Shown here: positions 16,788 to 24,974 of the stretch, piece after piece
Layout of the letters: every line of letters starts with the position of its first letter
How positions within the stretch are numbered: position 1 is the first letter of the stretch
NCBI RefSeq assembly: GCF_040629175.1
Contig: NZ_JBEXUX010000047.1
Location: 1 to 64,000 of the forward strand
Reading direction: 5' to 3'
Source: Embleya sp040629175
GTDB taxonomy: Bacteria > Actinomycetota > Actinomycetes > Streptomycetales > Streptomycetaceae
DNA: 64,000 nucleotides
Position numbers and translations under genes: made by a program
The notes under the pieces: generated by a model
What the model was told of the DNA's origin: nothing
Database searches by the model: none
What the model saw: the letters and a program-made list of their open reading frames with translations, nothing else

Positions 16788-18173
16788 TCATTCCCGGGCC
16801 GGCGCACCCGGTTCCGCCGATCCGGTTGCCGGCGGCTCGGCGGGCTCGGCGGGCTCGGCGGGTCGCCGCATCCATCGGCCGCGCAACAACTCGCCGACGA
16901 CGAAGGCCACCACGGAGGCGATGATCAGCAGCGGCAGCTCCGCTGCGGCGTCCTTGCCCAGCAGCATCGCCGCCAGGACCGTCGCGGAGACCGGCAACCG
17001 CAGCGTGGCCGACCCGGCCGCGGCCAGGCCCACCGCCAACCCGGACAGCGTGGCGAGGCCGGGCAGGCTCGCGCAGAGCACTCCGGCCGCACCACCGAGC
17101 AGCAGCACCGGGAACACCGGCCCGCCGCGCAGGGTGGCCATCGAGAGGGACCAGGCCGCCCCCTTGAAGACCAGGAGCAGTGCCAGCGCCGACACCGGCC
17201 ACGCGTTCGGGTCGGCGGCCAGCACGGCCAGCGTCGACTGGCCGGAGAGGGCCGCCTCCGCCGGCGAGCGGTCGGTGCAGAGGGCGTACGCGGCGATCAG
17301 CACGCCCACCCCGATCCCGCCGCCCACCGACCACCACGCCGCGCGGCCGGCCGCCCGGTCGGCGACGCGGCGTGCGAACGTCATCGCCAACACCACACCG
17401 CACGCGATCGCCGCCGCGAGCGGGACGCCCCACAACACGTCGCCCACCCGCAACGACCGGCTCGGCGGCAGCGTCGACAGGGACAGGGACCCGATGGACA
17501 GGCCGCTCCACGAGCCGAAGCCGGTGAACACCACGCCGCCCACGCCGCTCGCGAGCAGGCACGGGAGGATCAGGGCGAACAACCGGGGGCCGCCCATTCC
17601 CGCCGCCTCGATCACCAGTACGGCGGCCACCAGCGGATTCCCGAAGACCGTCGCGATCGCCGCCGTCGAACCGACCGCCGCGAGCACGGCCACCAACCGG
17701 GGAGCCGCAGCGCGGCGGGCCGAGCGAACGGCCACGAGCGCGAGCCCGCTCCCGAGTGCCATCAACGGCGATTCCGGACCCAGGACCGCGCCCAGCGGCA
17801 GGCTCGCCAGCGCCGCGAGCAGCACGCCCGGGAGCGCCGACGGCGCCGTCGGGCGCCCGCCGAGACCCTCCACCGGCAGATGCCCGCCCTTCCCCGGCAG
17901 GTAGCTGCTCACCGCGGCCACGATCGAGCCGGCCAGGGTGAGCAGCGGAAGCGGCCACCACCACGGCGGGTCGGCGTAGCCGAGTTCGTGCGGGAGGTGC
18001 TCCCACAGCCCGTTCTGCGCCGCGTGCTCGGCGGCGAGGAACCCGAACGCGGCCAGCGAGATCGGAATGCCCACCAGCGCGGACAACAGCAACAACCGGA
18101 GATAGCCGGGGCTGCTCAGCACGTCGTGCAGTTCACGCGTCTCGGCCGCTTCCCTGGCCCGCTCCACCGGCAC
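16788..18173 (-). CDS. ClC-family chloride channel or H+-coupled anion transporter
   Basis: 461 residues from GTG 18173 with GGAGGGG upstream. Ten or more hydrophobic helices are present. ClC signatures are visible: GPESPLMALG in place of the GxExP loop, FGNPLVAAVLVIEA, and GGPVFPVLLLGG (GGxFxP-like). It moves anions across the cytoplasmic membrane. A Pro/Ala/Glu repeat (PAEPAEPAEP) forms the C-terminal tail instead of CBS domains. Loop 1 differs from the canonical GREGP, so ion selectivity and channel versus antiport mode are open. It is a single-gene unit. Confidence 0.88.
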   Translation of the reverse strand: MPVERAREAAETRELHDVLSSPGYLRLLLLSALVGIPISLAAFGFLAAEHAAQNGLWEHLPHELGYADPPWWWPLPLLTLAGSIVAAVSSYLPGKGGHLPVEGLGGRPTAPSALPGVLLAALASLPLGAVLGPESPLMALGSGLALVAVRSARRAAAPRLVAVLAAVGSTAAIATVFGNPLVAAVLVIEAAGMGGPRLFALILPCLLASGVGGVVFTGFGSWSGLSIGSLSLSTLPPSRSLRVGDVLWGVPLAAAIACGVVLAMTFARRVADRAAGRAAWWSVGGGIGVGVLIAAYALCTDRSPAEAALSGQSTLAVLAADPNAWPVSALALLLVFKGAAWSLSMATLRGGPVFPVLLLGGAAGVLCASLPGLATLSGLAVGLAAAGSATLRLPVSATVLAAMLLGKDAAAELPLLIIASVVAFVVGELLRGRWMRRPAEPAEPAEPPATGSAEPGAPARE

Positions 18174-18733
18174 GTCCCCTCCGTCGCGAGGCCGGCCGAC
18201 TCCGTCCTCCCGATCAGGCTCCGGTACCGGCCCGGGTCCGGCATTTCGAGAGGCGTCGCCTCTCGGCCGAATGGCGTCCCCGCACCCGCCCCGCCCGACG
18301 GTGCGACCGGGCCGGCAACCGAACGGCAGCCGAACGGTTTCCGGCCCGCCGGGCAACTTTCCGTCCGGTCGCCGTCGGCGTTTTATGGATCGCAATGAAC
18401 GCGGCGGGACGCGACCAAAGTCGCCGAATTCCCGGAAAGGCGGCGCCGACACGCCGGCCCGGCGAATAACCTCCGGAGCGGCCGAGTTCGACACGGCCAA
18501 TGCCCCGGCCGAAGTTCCCGCGCCCGGGTGGTCGGCGGTTTCCCCGCGTGCGGATCGGCGCGCGCGCCGGCGGGCGGCCCCGGGATCGGCAACGACCCCG
18601 CAGGCGGAGTGCCTGCGGGGTCGTGGTGGAATCCGGGTCGTGGTCGTATCCCGGCGATGCCGGGCCTCGCCCGTGCGGACGTCCCGCCGCGGACGGTCGA
18701 CCGAACGCCGGACGGCGCGCGAGATACCGGCCG
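18174..18733. other. Non-coding stretch between lsr2 and the ClC gene
   Basis: About 560 bp without a supportable gene. It holds the hairpin at 18592-18624 and, toward 18174, the presumed ClC promoter region. Frames open here on both strands have Arg/Pro-rich translations without family likeness. Confidence 0.6.
18592..18624. terminator. Hairpin downstream of lsr2
   Basis: A perfect 14-bp stem (ACGACCCCGCAGGC and complement) with loop GGAGT lies 110 bp beyond the lsr2 stop. It has no clear T tract, as is common in streptomycetes. Confidence 0.65.
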
Positions 18734-19069
18734 TCAGTGGGCGGCCTGGTACCTCTCGATGAGATCCGCCGGAACCCGTCCGCGTGCATTGACCTCGATG
18801 CCTTGCGACCGCGCCCATTCGCGGACCTTCACCGGGTCCGGGCCCTGACCGGTGGAACGCGCTCCCTTGCGGCCGCGCCGGGCGGCGGTACCCGTCTTGC
18901 GGGCGGCACCGAAGTAGGGCGCCAACTTGTCCAACAACTGCTGGTAGGTGTCCTCGCCGAGGTCGATCTCGTAGGTGACGCCATCCAACGCAAAAGTATG
19001 GGTTGCGATGTCTTCACCGGTCTCGCCGGTGACATCATCGGTGTAGAGCGTGACTACGCGCTGAGCCAT
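18734..19069 (-). CDS. lsr2: Lsr2 nucleoid-associated protein
   Basis: 111 residues, ATG 19069, the usual Lsr2 size. The N-terminal dimerisation domain (MAQRVVTLYTDDVTGE...) and the C-terminal DNA-binding domain (VREWARSQGIEVNARGRVPADLI) are both clear, with the RGR AT-hook-like residues in place. Lsr2 is the actinobacterial H-NS analogue: it coats AT-rich DNA, bridges it and silences foreign or specialised-metabolite genes. A basic linker (ARRGRKGARS) joins the two domains. It is monocistronic. Streptomycetes often have two paralogues, so this may be either copy. Confidence 0.95.
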   Translation of the reverse strand: MAQRVVTLYTDDVTGETGEDIATHTFALDGVTYEIDLGEDTYQQLLDKLAPYFGAARKTGTAARRGRKGARSTGQGPDPVKVREWARSQGIEVNARGRVPADLIERYQAAH

Positions 19070-19319
19070 TGTGGAGAATCCCCTTCCTGGGAGCGGGGAG
19101 ATCGTACACCCAGACCGGAAGACCGACCCCCTCGAAATCGACGACGGATAGCGAATCCGGATCTCATCGGCACGGAACGGCCACTGCGGCGTTGCGATCA
19201 ATGGCCGCACGAGTTCCTGTGGTAGACCGAGACGGTTATGCCTTCGCCGCCGACCGGCGAAAGGTCGGCCGCCGGGAAGATCCCGAAGCCGGGCATTTGC
19301 CGGCCATCCCGGGCGGCCA

Positions 19320-20045
19320 TTGGTAATCGTCGCGATTCCCGCCCCGATCCGCCGGGCGATCGACATAGGGTGTGCGGAAGCCGCCGTGCGGGCACCCCGT
19401 GGGGGCCGGCGGGCCGGCCGGCTTCCGCTCCCCCGGCACCCGGAGTTGGCGTTGTTGTTTCGACACGAGGTGCTGACCAGGATCGCGTCCGGCGAGGTCG
19501 ACCTGGCGTTCCGACGCCGGCGCACACCCGCCGTCCGTCCCGGGACCGGACTGCGCACCGAGGTCGGTGTACTGGAGGTCGGCACGGTCGAGGCGGTGTC
19601 GCCCGACGACGTCGGCGACCGGGACGCGCAACACGCGGGCTACCCCGGCCGAGCGGAGTTGCCGGCCGACCAACGCCCGGGCGAAGACCGGCAGTTGTAC
19701 CGGATCACGCTACGCCTGGCGGGCGCGGACCCACGGGTGGGACTGCGTGCGGACACCGACCTGTCGACGGCGGACCTCGACGAGATCGTCGCGGGCCTGC
19801 GCCGTCTGGACGCGCGCAGCGGACGCGGTCCGTGGACCACCGCGATGCCGGCACTGATCGACGCCAACCCCGCCGTATGAGCCCCCGATCTGGCCGCCGG
19901 CGTCGGCCGGGAGACCGCCCGTTTCAAGGCGGACGTACGCAAACTCAAGGAACGCGGCCTGACCGAGAGCCTGGCCGTCGGCTACCGGATCTCACCGCGC
20001 GGCAAACTGGTCCTCGATCACCTGGTTCGCACCGCGCCGGACTGA
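19320..20045 (+). pseudogene. ASCH-domain-type protein gene with an internal stop codon
   Basis: The frame from about 19320 codes for an ASCH-like domain (LLFRHEVLTRIASGEVDLAFRR, VGVLEV, YRITLRLAG) and stops at TGA 19878-19880 after NPAV. The same frame goes on for 54 codons with a good winged-helix-like tail (APDLAAGVGRETARFKADVRKLK) to TGA 20043-20045. In homologues I recall, the junction reads V-R-A-P-D-L, so a CGA-to-TGA change would explain the stop. The true start is uncertain; 19320 is the furthest TTG and an internal start near 19440 is plausible. ASCH proteins are thought to bind RNA. The 3' end overlaps the convergent Lrp gene by 28 bp. Confidence 0.7.
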
Positions 20046-21106
20046 GCACCGCGGGCCGCGGGGGCGCCGGCGAGTCGCGAGGGGGGCAGCGTGACGGGCA
20101 CCGGGCGCACCGCGCGGCCGTGTTCGTCCAGCAGCCGACCCATGCGCTTGGGGCTGTGCAGGGCGACGGCACGGTCGCGGATTTCCAGGTCCGGGAAACG
20201 TTCGGACAGGCCGGCCTCGAAGCCGGCCATGCCGTCCAGTCCGTGCAGCCACACGATGATCAGCAGGTTGTGCGGGCCGCTGACGGACACGCACGAACGC
20301 ACCTGTTCCATCCGGGCGACCGCGTTGCCGGTGAACCGGAGATTTCCGTGCGCGACGTTCGCCAGATAGACCACCATGGCCCGGAACCCGGCCGACGGGT
20401 GGGCGATGTCGCACCGGAACGAGATGTCCTGGTCGCGGATCATCCGCTGGACCCGGCGGCGCGCGGTGTGTTCGCTCATGCCGGTCGCGGCGCCCAACTC
20501 GGTGTAGCCGAGCCGACCGTCCCCGCCCAGGGCCCGCAGCAGGCTCCAGTCCTCCGCCGAGCGTTCCTGGGACCGGGTGCTGTAGACGATCGGCCGGAGC
20601 GGGCTCGCGGGCGGGAGCCGGGCGCGCGCGGCGGGTTCCATCGCCCGCATCCGCCAGTCGCCGCCCGCGCTGAAGAGCGTGACGCCCAGCCGGGTGCGGG
20701 TGGAGAGCACGCCCGGTAGTGCGCCGATGTCGCGGTGCACGACGTGCCCGAGGGTGGGCAGGTCGGGGGCGGCCAGGGACAGGAACAGGTCGAAGTCGCC
20801 GGTCATCTCGTCCACGCTGAAGACCCAGGGCAGTTCGGCCGTCGCGGCGATGATCCGGTCGAGTGCGCGGGGTCGGCACCTGACCTCGACGTAGGCGACC
20901 GCGGCCGATTTCGCCGAGGTGTGTGCGGTGACCCAGGCCAGGCCCTGCGCCCGCATCCGGTCCCAGCGCCGGGCCACCGTGGTCGCGTCCACGCCGAGCG
21001 CCGAACCGACGCGGGACCAGGGAGCGCGGGGCGCGGCCTGGAGCGCCTCCACGATCGCGAGATCGAGTTCGGAGAATCGCCCGCCGGAATCCTGCGCATC
21101 GCTCAT
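20018..21106 (-). CDS. Lrp/AsnC-family regulator with duplicated domains
   Basis: 362 residues from ATG 21106. Two helix-turn-helix domains and two RAM-like ligand domains are present in tandem: LDLAIVEALQAAPRAPWSRV with VDATTVARRWDRM near residues 13-55, and WSLLRALGGDGRLGYTELG with MSEHTARRRVQRM near residues 185-225. Such double AsnC proteins are common in actinomycetes and sense amino acids or related metabolites. The gene is convergent with the ASCH remnant and overlaps it slightly. It is divergent from the DppB-like remnant 87 bp away, so that locus may have been its original target. Confidence 0.88.
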   Translation of the reverse strand: MSDAQDSGGRFSELDLAIVEALQAAPRAPWSRVGSALGVDATTVARRWDRMRAQGLAWVTAHTSAKSAAVAYVEVRCRPRALDRIIAATAELPWVFSVDEMTGDFDLFLSLAAPDLPTLGHVVHRDIGALPGVLSTRTRLGVTLFSAGGDWRMRAMEPAARARLPPASPLRPIVYSTRSQERSAEDWSLLRALGGDGRLGYTELGAATGMSEHTARRRVQRMIRDQDISFRCDIAHPSAGFRAMVVYLANVAHGNLRFTGNAVARMEQVRSCVSVSGPHNLLIIVWLHGLDGMAGFEAGLSERFPDLEIRDRAVALHSPKRMGRLLDEHGRAVRPVPVTLPPSRLAGAPAARGAQSGAVRTR

Positions 21107-21193
21107 CGACAGGATGCTATCCGGCAATTCCCGCCCGACGGCGCGACGAACCCGGATCCTGGCCGTACGCCAGGCCCCTGCCAAGGAGACCCG

Positions 21194-21853
21194 TTGTCTC
21201 TCGCTCCCTCGCGCGCCAAGCCGGCCGCGGACCGGTCGTCTCGGGTCCGACACCCTTGGCTGCGCTACCTGTTGGGTCGGCTCGCGGGTGTCGTCCTGGT
21301 GCCGGCCGTCCTGGTCGTGGGCACGTTCGCGATCGTGCAACTGCTGCCAGGGGATCCGGCCGCGGTCGCGGCGGGGCGAAACGCGGACCCGGCGCAGACC
21401 GAACGGGTGCGGCACGAACTGGGGTTGGACAGGTCGTGGGTCGCGCGATTCGGCGACTACGTGTCCGGGTTGGCGACCGGCGATCTGGGCACGTCCTACC
21501 GCAGCGGCGAGCCCGTCACCGACGTGTTGGCACAACGACTGCCCTACGCCGTCGAGTTGGTGCCGGCGGCGATCCTGGTGGGGTCGGTGGTCGCGGCCTC
21601 GTCGACCTCGACGCCCGGGACGGGTGGGCCGTTGTCGTCCGGGCTGCTCGGCGGCACGGTGGTCGCGGCGAGCGTGTTCGCCTGGCCGGGGTTGGGGGCG
21701 CGGGTGGTCGAGGCGATTCTCAACCGGGACTACCCGGTGGTCCAGGGCGCGGTGTTGGCGCTGGGCGTGCCGGCGTGCCTGGTCGGCCTCGCGGTGGATC
21801 TGCTGCTCGCGCTGCCGAACCGGAACACGCTCACCGGAAACCCGCAGGCATGA
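21194..21853 (+). pseudogene. DppB-like peptide ABC permease, internally deleted
   Basis: TTG 21194 with AAGGAG upstream opens a 219-residue frame. The N-terminal half is a normal DppB/OppB start (membrane helix with VGTFAIVQLLPGDP, then TERVRHELGLDRSW and GDLGTSYRSGEPV). After VELVPAAILVGSVVA it jumps to the family's C-terminal end (LLGGTVVAASVFAWPGLGARVVEAI, RDYPVVQGAVL). Intact members have 300-340 residues, so about 100 residues with the central helices and the EAA coupling loop are missing while the frame is kept. No DppA, C, D or F genes follow. It is probably non-functional. Confidence 0.8.
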
Positions 21854-22027
21854 CGGCCCGCGGGGACGGACCCGACCGCCGAACGGGTCGGGTCGGCCGT
21901 CGGGTTCGCCGCCGTGCGGATCAGCCGTGTTCGAGCGCGACCTTCGGCAGGGCGCGATCCAGCGGCTCGGGAAGCCACCAGGCCCGAGGGACGACCGCGC
22001 GGCAGCCGCACGGGTATTCGCGAAACG

Positions 22028-22735
22028 CTACCCGTGATCGGCAGCATGGTGGGTGCCCCGAGCGGTGCCGCCCGGCGCGATCAGCCCTGTCTCGTAGGCC
22101 AGGACCACCGCCTGCACCCGGTCGCGCAGGTTGAGTTTCGACAGGATGCGGCCGACGTGCGTCTTGACCGTGGTCGGGCTCAGCGACAGGCGCTCGGCCA
22201 GTTCGGCGTTGCTCAGGCCGGTGGCCAGCAGCCGGAGCACCTCCAACTCGCGCGGGGTCAACTCGGACAGGTCGCGCGGCGGTGTCCCGCGTGGCTCGTC
22301 GTGGTGCGCGAAGCGCTCGATCAGTCGGCGGGTGATGGTCGGCGCGAGCAGTGCGTCGCCGGCCTGGACCAGGCACACCGCGGCGACCAGTTGCTCCGGC
22401 GTGACGTCCTTGAGCAGGAAACCGCTGGCTCCGGCGGTGAGCGCGGCGTAGACGTAGTGGTCCAGGTCGTACGTGGTCAGGATGATCACCCGGGTGCCGG
22501 TCGAGCCGCCATCGGCCAGGATGCGCCGGGTCGCCTCGATGCCGTCCATCTGCGGCATCCGGATGTCCATCAGCACCACGTCGGGCCGGGTGCGCCGGAC
22601 GGCGGCGATCGCCTCGGCGCCGTTGGCCGCCTCGGCCGCCACCTCGATGCCGTCGGAGGCCAGGATCATCCCGAAGCCGGTCCGCACCAGCGCCTGGTCG
22701 TCGGCGATGACCACCCGCAGGGCCGGCCGGTTCAC
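22028..22735 (-). CDS. NarL/LuxR-family response regulator
   Basis: 235 residues from GTG 22735, overlapping the kinase stop (GTGA). The receiver domain shows ADDQALVRTGF and the phospho-accepting Asp in VVLMDIRMPQMDG; the C-terminal LuxR helix-turn-helix reads LTPRELEVLRLLATGLSNAEL with SPTTVKTHVGRIL. It pairs with the kinase encoded just upstream and is divergent from an ABC-FtsX pair, which is the likely target as in many cell-envelope stress modules. Confidence 0.93.
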   Translation of the reverse strand: MNRPALRVVIADDQALVRTGFGMILASDGIEVAAEAANGAEAIAAVRRTRPDVVLMDIRMPQMDGIEATRRILADGGSTGTRVIILTTYDLDHYVYAALTAGASGFLLKDVTPEQLVAAVCLVQAGDALLAPTITRRLIERFAHHDEPRGTPPRDLSELTPRELEVLRLLATGLSNAELAERLSLSPTTVKTHVGRILSKLNLRDRVQAVVLAYETGLIAPGGTARGTHHAADHG

Positions 22736-24096
22736 GCCGTCCGCCACGGAATGCGGGCCCGGATGCGATATCCGCCCGTGAGGGTCGGGCCGACGGTCAA
22801 CTCGCCGTCGTAGACCGCCAGTCGCTCGCGCAGGCCGATCAACCCGCGACCGTTGCCGTCCAGCGCCCGGCCGCCGGGCCGGCCACCGGTGTCGGTGACC
22901 TCGATCTCCAGGCAGTCGTCGGCATATCCGAGGACGACGCTCGCCGCCGCGCCGGGCGCGTGCTTGATCGTGTTGGTCAGCGCCTCCTGGACCACCCGGT
23001 AGGCCGCCAGGTCCACCCCGGGCGGCAGCGGGTCCGCCGGCAGCGACATCGCGACGCGTACCGGGGTGCCGGCCGCGCGTACCCGTTCGATCAGCTCGTC
23101 CAACCGGTCGAGTCCGGGTTGGGGTTCGAGGTCGTCGGGACGCTCGTGGTCGGCCGCGGCGAGCAGCCCCATCACATGGCGCAGTTCGGCCATCGCCGCC
23201 CGCCCGCCGGCCTCGACCGCGAGCAGCGCCTCCTTGGAACGTTCCGGCGCCGCGTCCATCACCTTGCGCGCCGCACCCGCCTGGATAACCATCACGCTGA
23301 CATTGTGCGTCACGACGTCGTGCAATTCGGCGGCGATCCTGGACCGTTCCTCCTCGACGGCCCGGCGGGTGGCCTGTTCCTGGGCCTGTTGCAGCCGGGT
23401 GTACCGATCCCGGCTCGCCGCCAACTCCCGTCGCCAGAACAGCACCAGCCCGGCGAGTGCCCCCGCCACCAGCAGCACCACACCCGGGCTCGACCAGCCC
23501 GGCAGGATCGGCGCCGAGTCCCGGAAGGCGACACCGGCCAAAACCGCGGCGCCTACCAACACACAGACCGCACGCACCCGGTAGCGGCTGTAGACGACCG
23601 CGCTGTACGCGCCGATCACGCAGGTCAGCACGGTGATCCAGGACGCGCCGTCCTCGCCGATGGCCACCCCCGCGCACAACACCGCGGTGAACGCGGCCAG
23701 CGGGTATCGACGTCGGACGGCCAACGGAAGCGCGGAGAGCACCACGAACGGCCAGGGCACGGACGAGGGCACGTATTCCGGCCCCCAGACTTCCGGCGGT
23801 CGCGGCGGCTCGGGGGGCCGGGACGGATCGGAGGGCTCGGGCGGCTCGAACGGAACGACGCGTTGCATGTCCTGGACCGGGCCACTGTCGGGATACCGCG
23901 CCGCCACGACCAGGGCGAGCAGGGTCAGCACGATCGCCAGCACCGCGTCGACCCGCACCGCCCGTCGCGACAACGGGACCTGTCCCGGCTCCGGGCGCAG
24001 CACGATCGCCAGCCGCGCCCGCCACCCACGCCGGACCGCCGGCTCGTCTTCGCCTTCCACCGGTTCATTGTGCGACCCACCCCCGCCGGGCCGCAT
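22732..24096 (-). CDS. Sensor histidine kinase (NarL-pair type)
   Basis: 454 residues, ATG 24096. Several N-terminal membrane helices are interrupted by an extracytoplasmic Pro/Glu-rich loop (around residues 80-105, with EPPEPSDPSRPPEPPRPPE). A HisKA_3 box follows (EEERSRIAAELHDVVTHNVSVM, with His after EL), and an HATPase domain (RVVQEALTNTIKHAPG, DTGGRPGG, GLIGLRERL). It autophosphorylates and passes phosphate to the coupled regulator. The 185 bp to the divergent ABC gene form the shared promoter region. Confidence 0.92.
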   Translation of the reverse strand: MRPGGGGSHNEPVEGEDEPAVRRGWRARLAIVLRPEPGQVPLSRRAVRVDAVLAIVLTLLALVVAARYPDSGPVQDMQRVVPFEPPEPSDPSRPPEPPRPPEVWGPEYVPSSVPWPFVVLSALPLAVRRRYPLAAFTAVLCAGVAIGEDGASWITVLTCVIGAYSAVVYSRYRVRAVCVLVGAAVLAGVAFRDSAPILPGWSSPGVVLLVAGALAGLVLFWRRELAASRDRYTRLQQAQEQATRRAVEEERSRIAAELHDVVTHNVSVMVIQAGAARKVMDAAPERSKEALLAVEAGGRAAMAELRHVMGLLAAADHERPDDLEPQPGLDRLDELIERVRAAGTPVRVAMSLPADPLPPGVDLAAYRVVQEALTNTIKHAPGAAASVVLGYADDCLEIEVTDTGGRPGGRALDGNGRGLIGLRERLAVYDGELTVGPTLTGGYRIRARIPWRTA

Positions 24097-24281
24097 CCGC
24101 CTGCCCGACCACGGCCCGCTCCCCAGGGCGTACTTCGCAGGGATGACCCCGCGCCCGAGTCCGCCGCAGGGAGGGCCGAATGTCGGTTGGCGGGCCGACG
24201 CGCCCGGTGCGGGTCCGCCCCTACGTTCGCTGGGCCGGCAAGGACACGGCGCACTCGCAATCGTTAGGACGGACGATTCCC

Positions 24282-24974
24282 ATGACCAACGTGATCGAAC
24301 TGGCGGGCGTGGCCAAGCGCTACGACAGCGCCGGCGTACCCGCGCTCGGACCGCTCGACCTCGGCGTCGCCCGGGGTGAGGCGCTCGCGATCACCGGGCC
24401 CTCCGGCAGCGGCAAGTCCACGCTGCTCAACCTGGTCGCCGGCCTGGACCGGCCGACCGAGGGCACGGTGACGGTGGCCGGGCGGCGCATCGACGCGCTG
24501 AGCGAGCACGCGCTGGCCCACTTCCGCCGCGAACACATCGGCATGGTCTTCCAGTTCTTCAATCTGCTGGACGACCTCACGGTGGCGGACAACATCCGAC
24601 TGCCCGCCCAGTTGACCGGGACCTCCCGACGCAAGGCGGCGGCCCGGGCCGGCGAACTGATGGAGGTGCTGGGCATCGAGCGGCATGCCGACGCCTACCC
24701 GGGTCGGTTGTCCGGTGGCGAACGGCAACGGGTCGCGGTGGCACGGGCGTTGGTGAATCGGCCCGCGCTGCTGCTCGCCGACGAGCCGACCGGCGCGCTG
24801 GACACCGCGTCGGGGCACGACGTACGGGAGTTGCTGGTGGACCTGCACCGGGACGGGCAGACCATCGTGCTGGTCACCCACGACCTGGCGTTGGCCCGAG
24901 CGTGCGCGAGTCGCACGATCCACCTGGTCGACGGACACCTGGCGCTCGACCCGAGTGCGGAGCCGGTGCGATGA
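24282..24974 (+). CDS. ABC transporter ATPase, MacB/LolD type
   Basis: 230 residues, ATG 24282. Walker A is GPSGSGKST, the Q-loop VFQFFNLLDDLTV, the signature LSGGERQRVAVARAL and Walker B LLLADEPTGALD, the hallmark set of MacB/LolD-like ATPases that work with FtsX-type permeases. It overlaps the permease start by ATGA. Such pairs act in envelope stress, peptide-antibiotic resistance or lipid handling. Control by the divergent two-component system is likely. Confidence 0.93.
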   Translation: MTNVIELAGVAKRYDSAGVPALGPLDLGVARGEALAITGPSGSGKSTLLNLVAGLDRPTEGTVTVAGRRIDALSEHALAHFRREHIGMVFQFFNLLDDLTVADNIRLPAQLTGTSRRKAAARAGELMEVLGIERHADAYPGRLSGGERQRVAVARALVNRPALLLADEPTGALDTASGHDVRELLVDLHRDGQTIVLVTHDLALARACASRTIHLVDGHLALDPSAEPVR

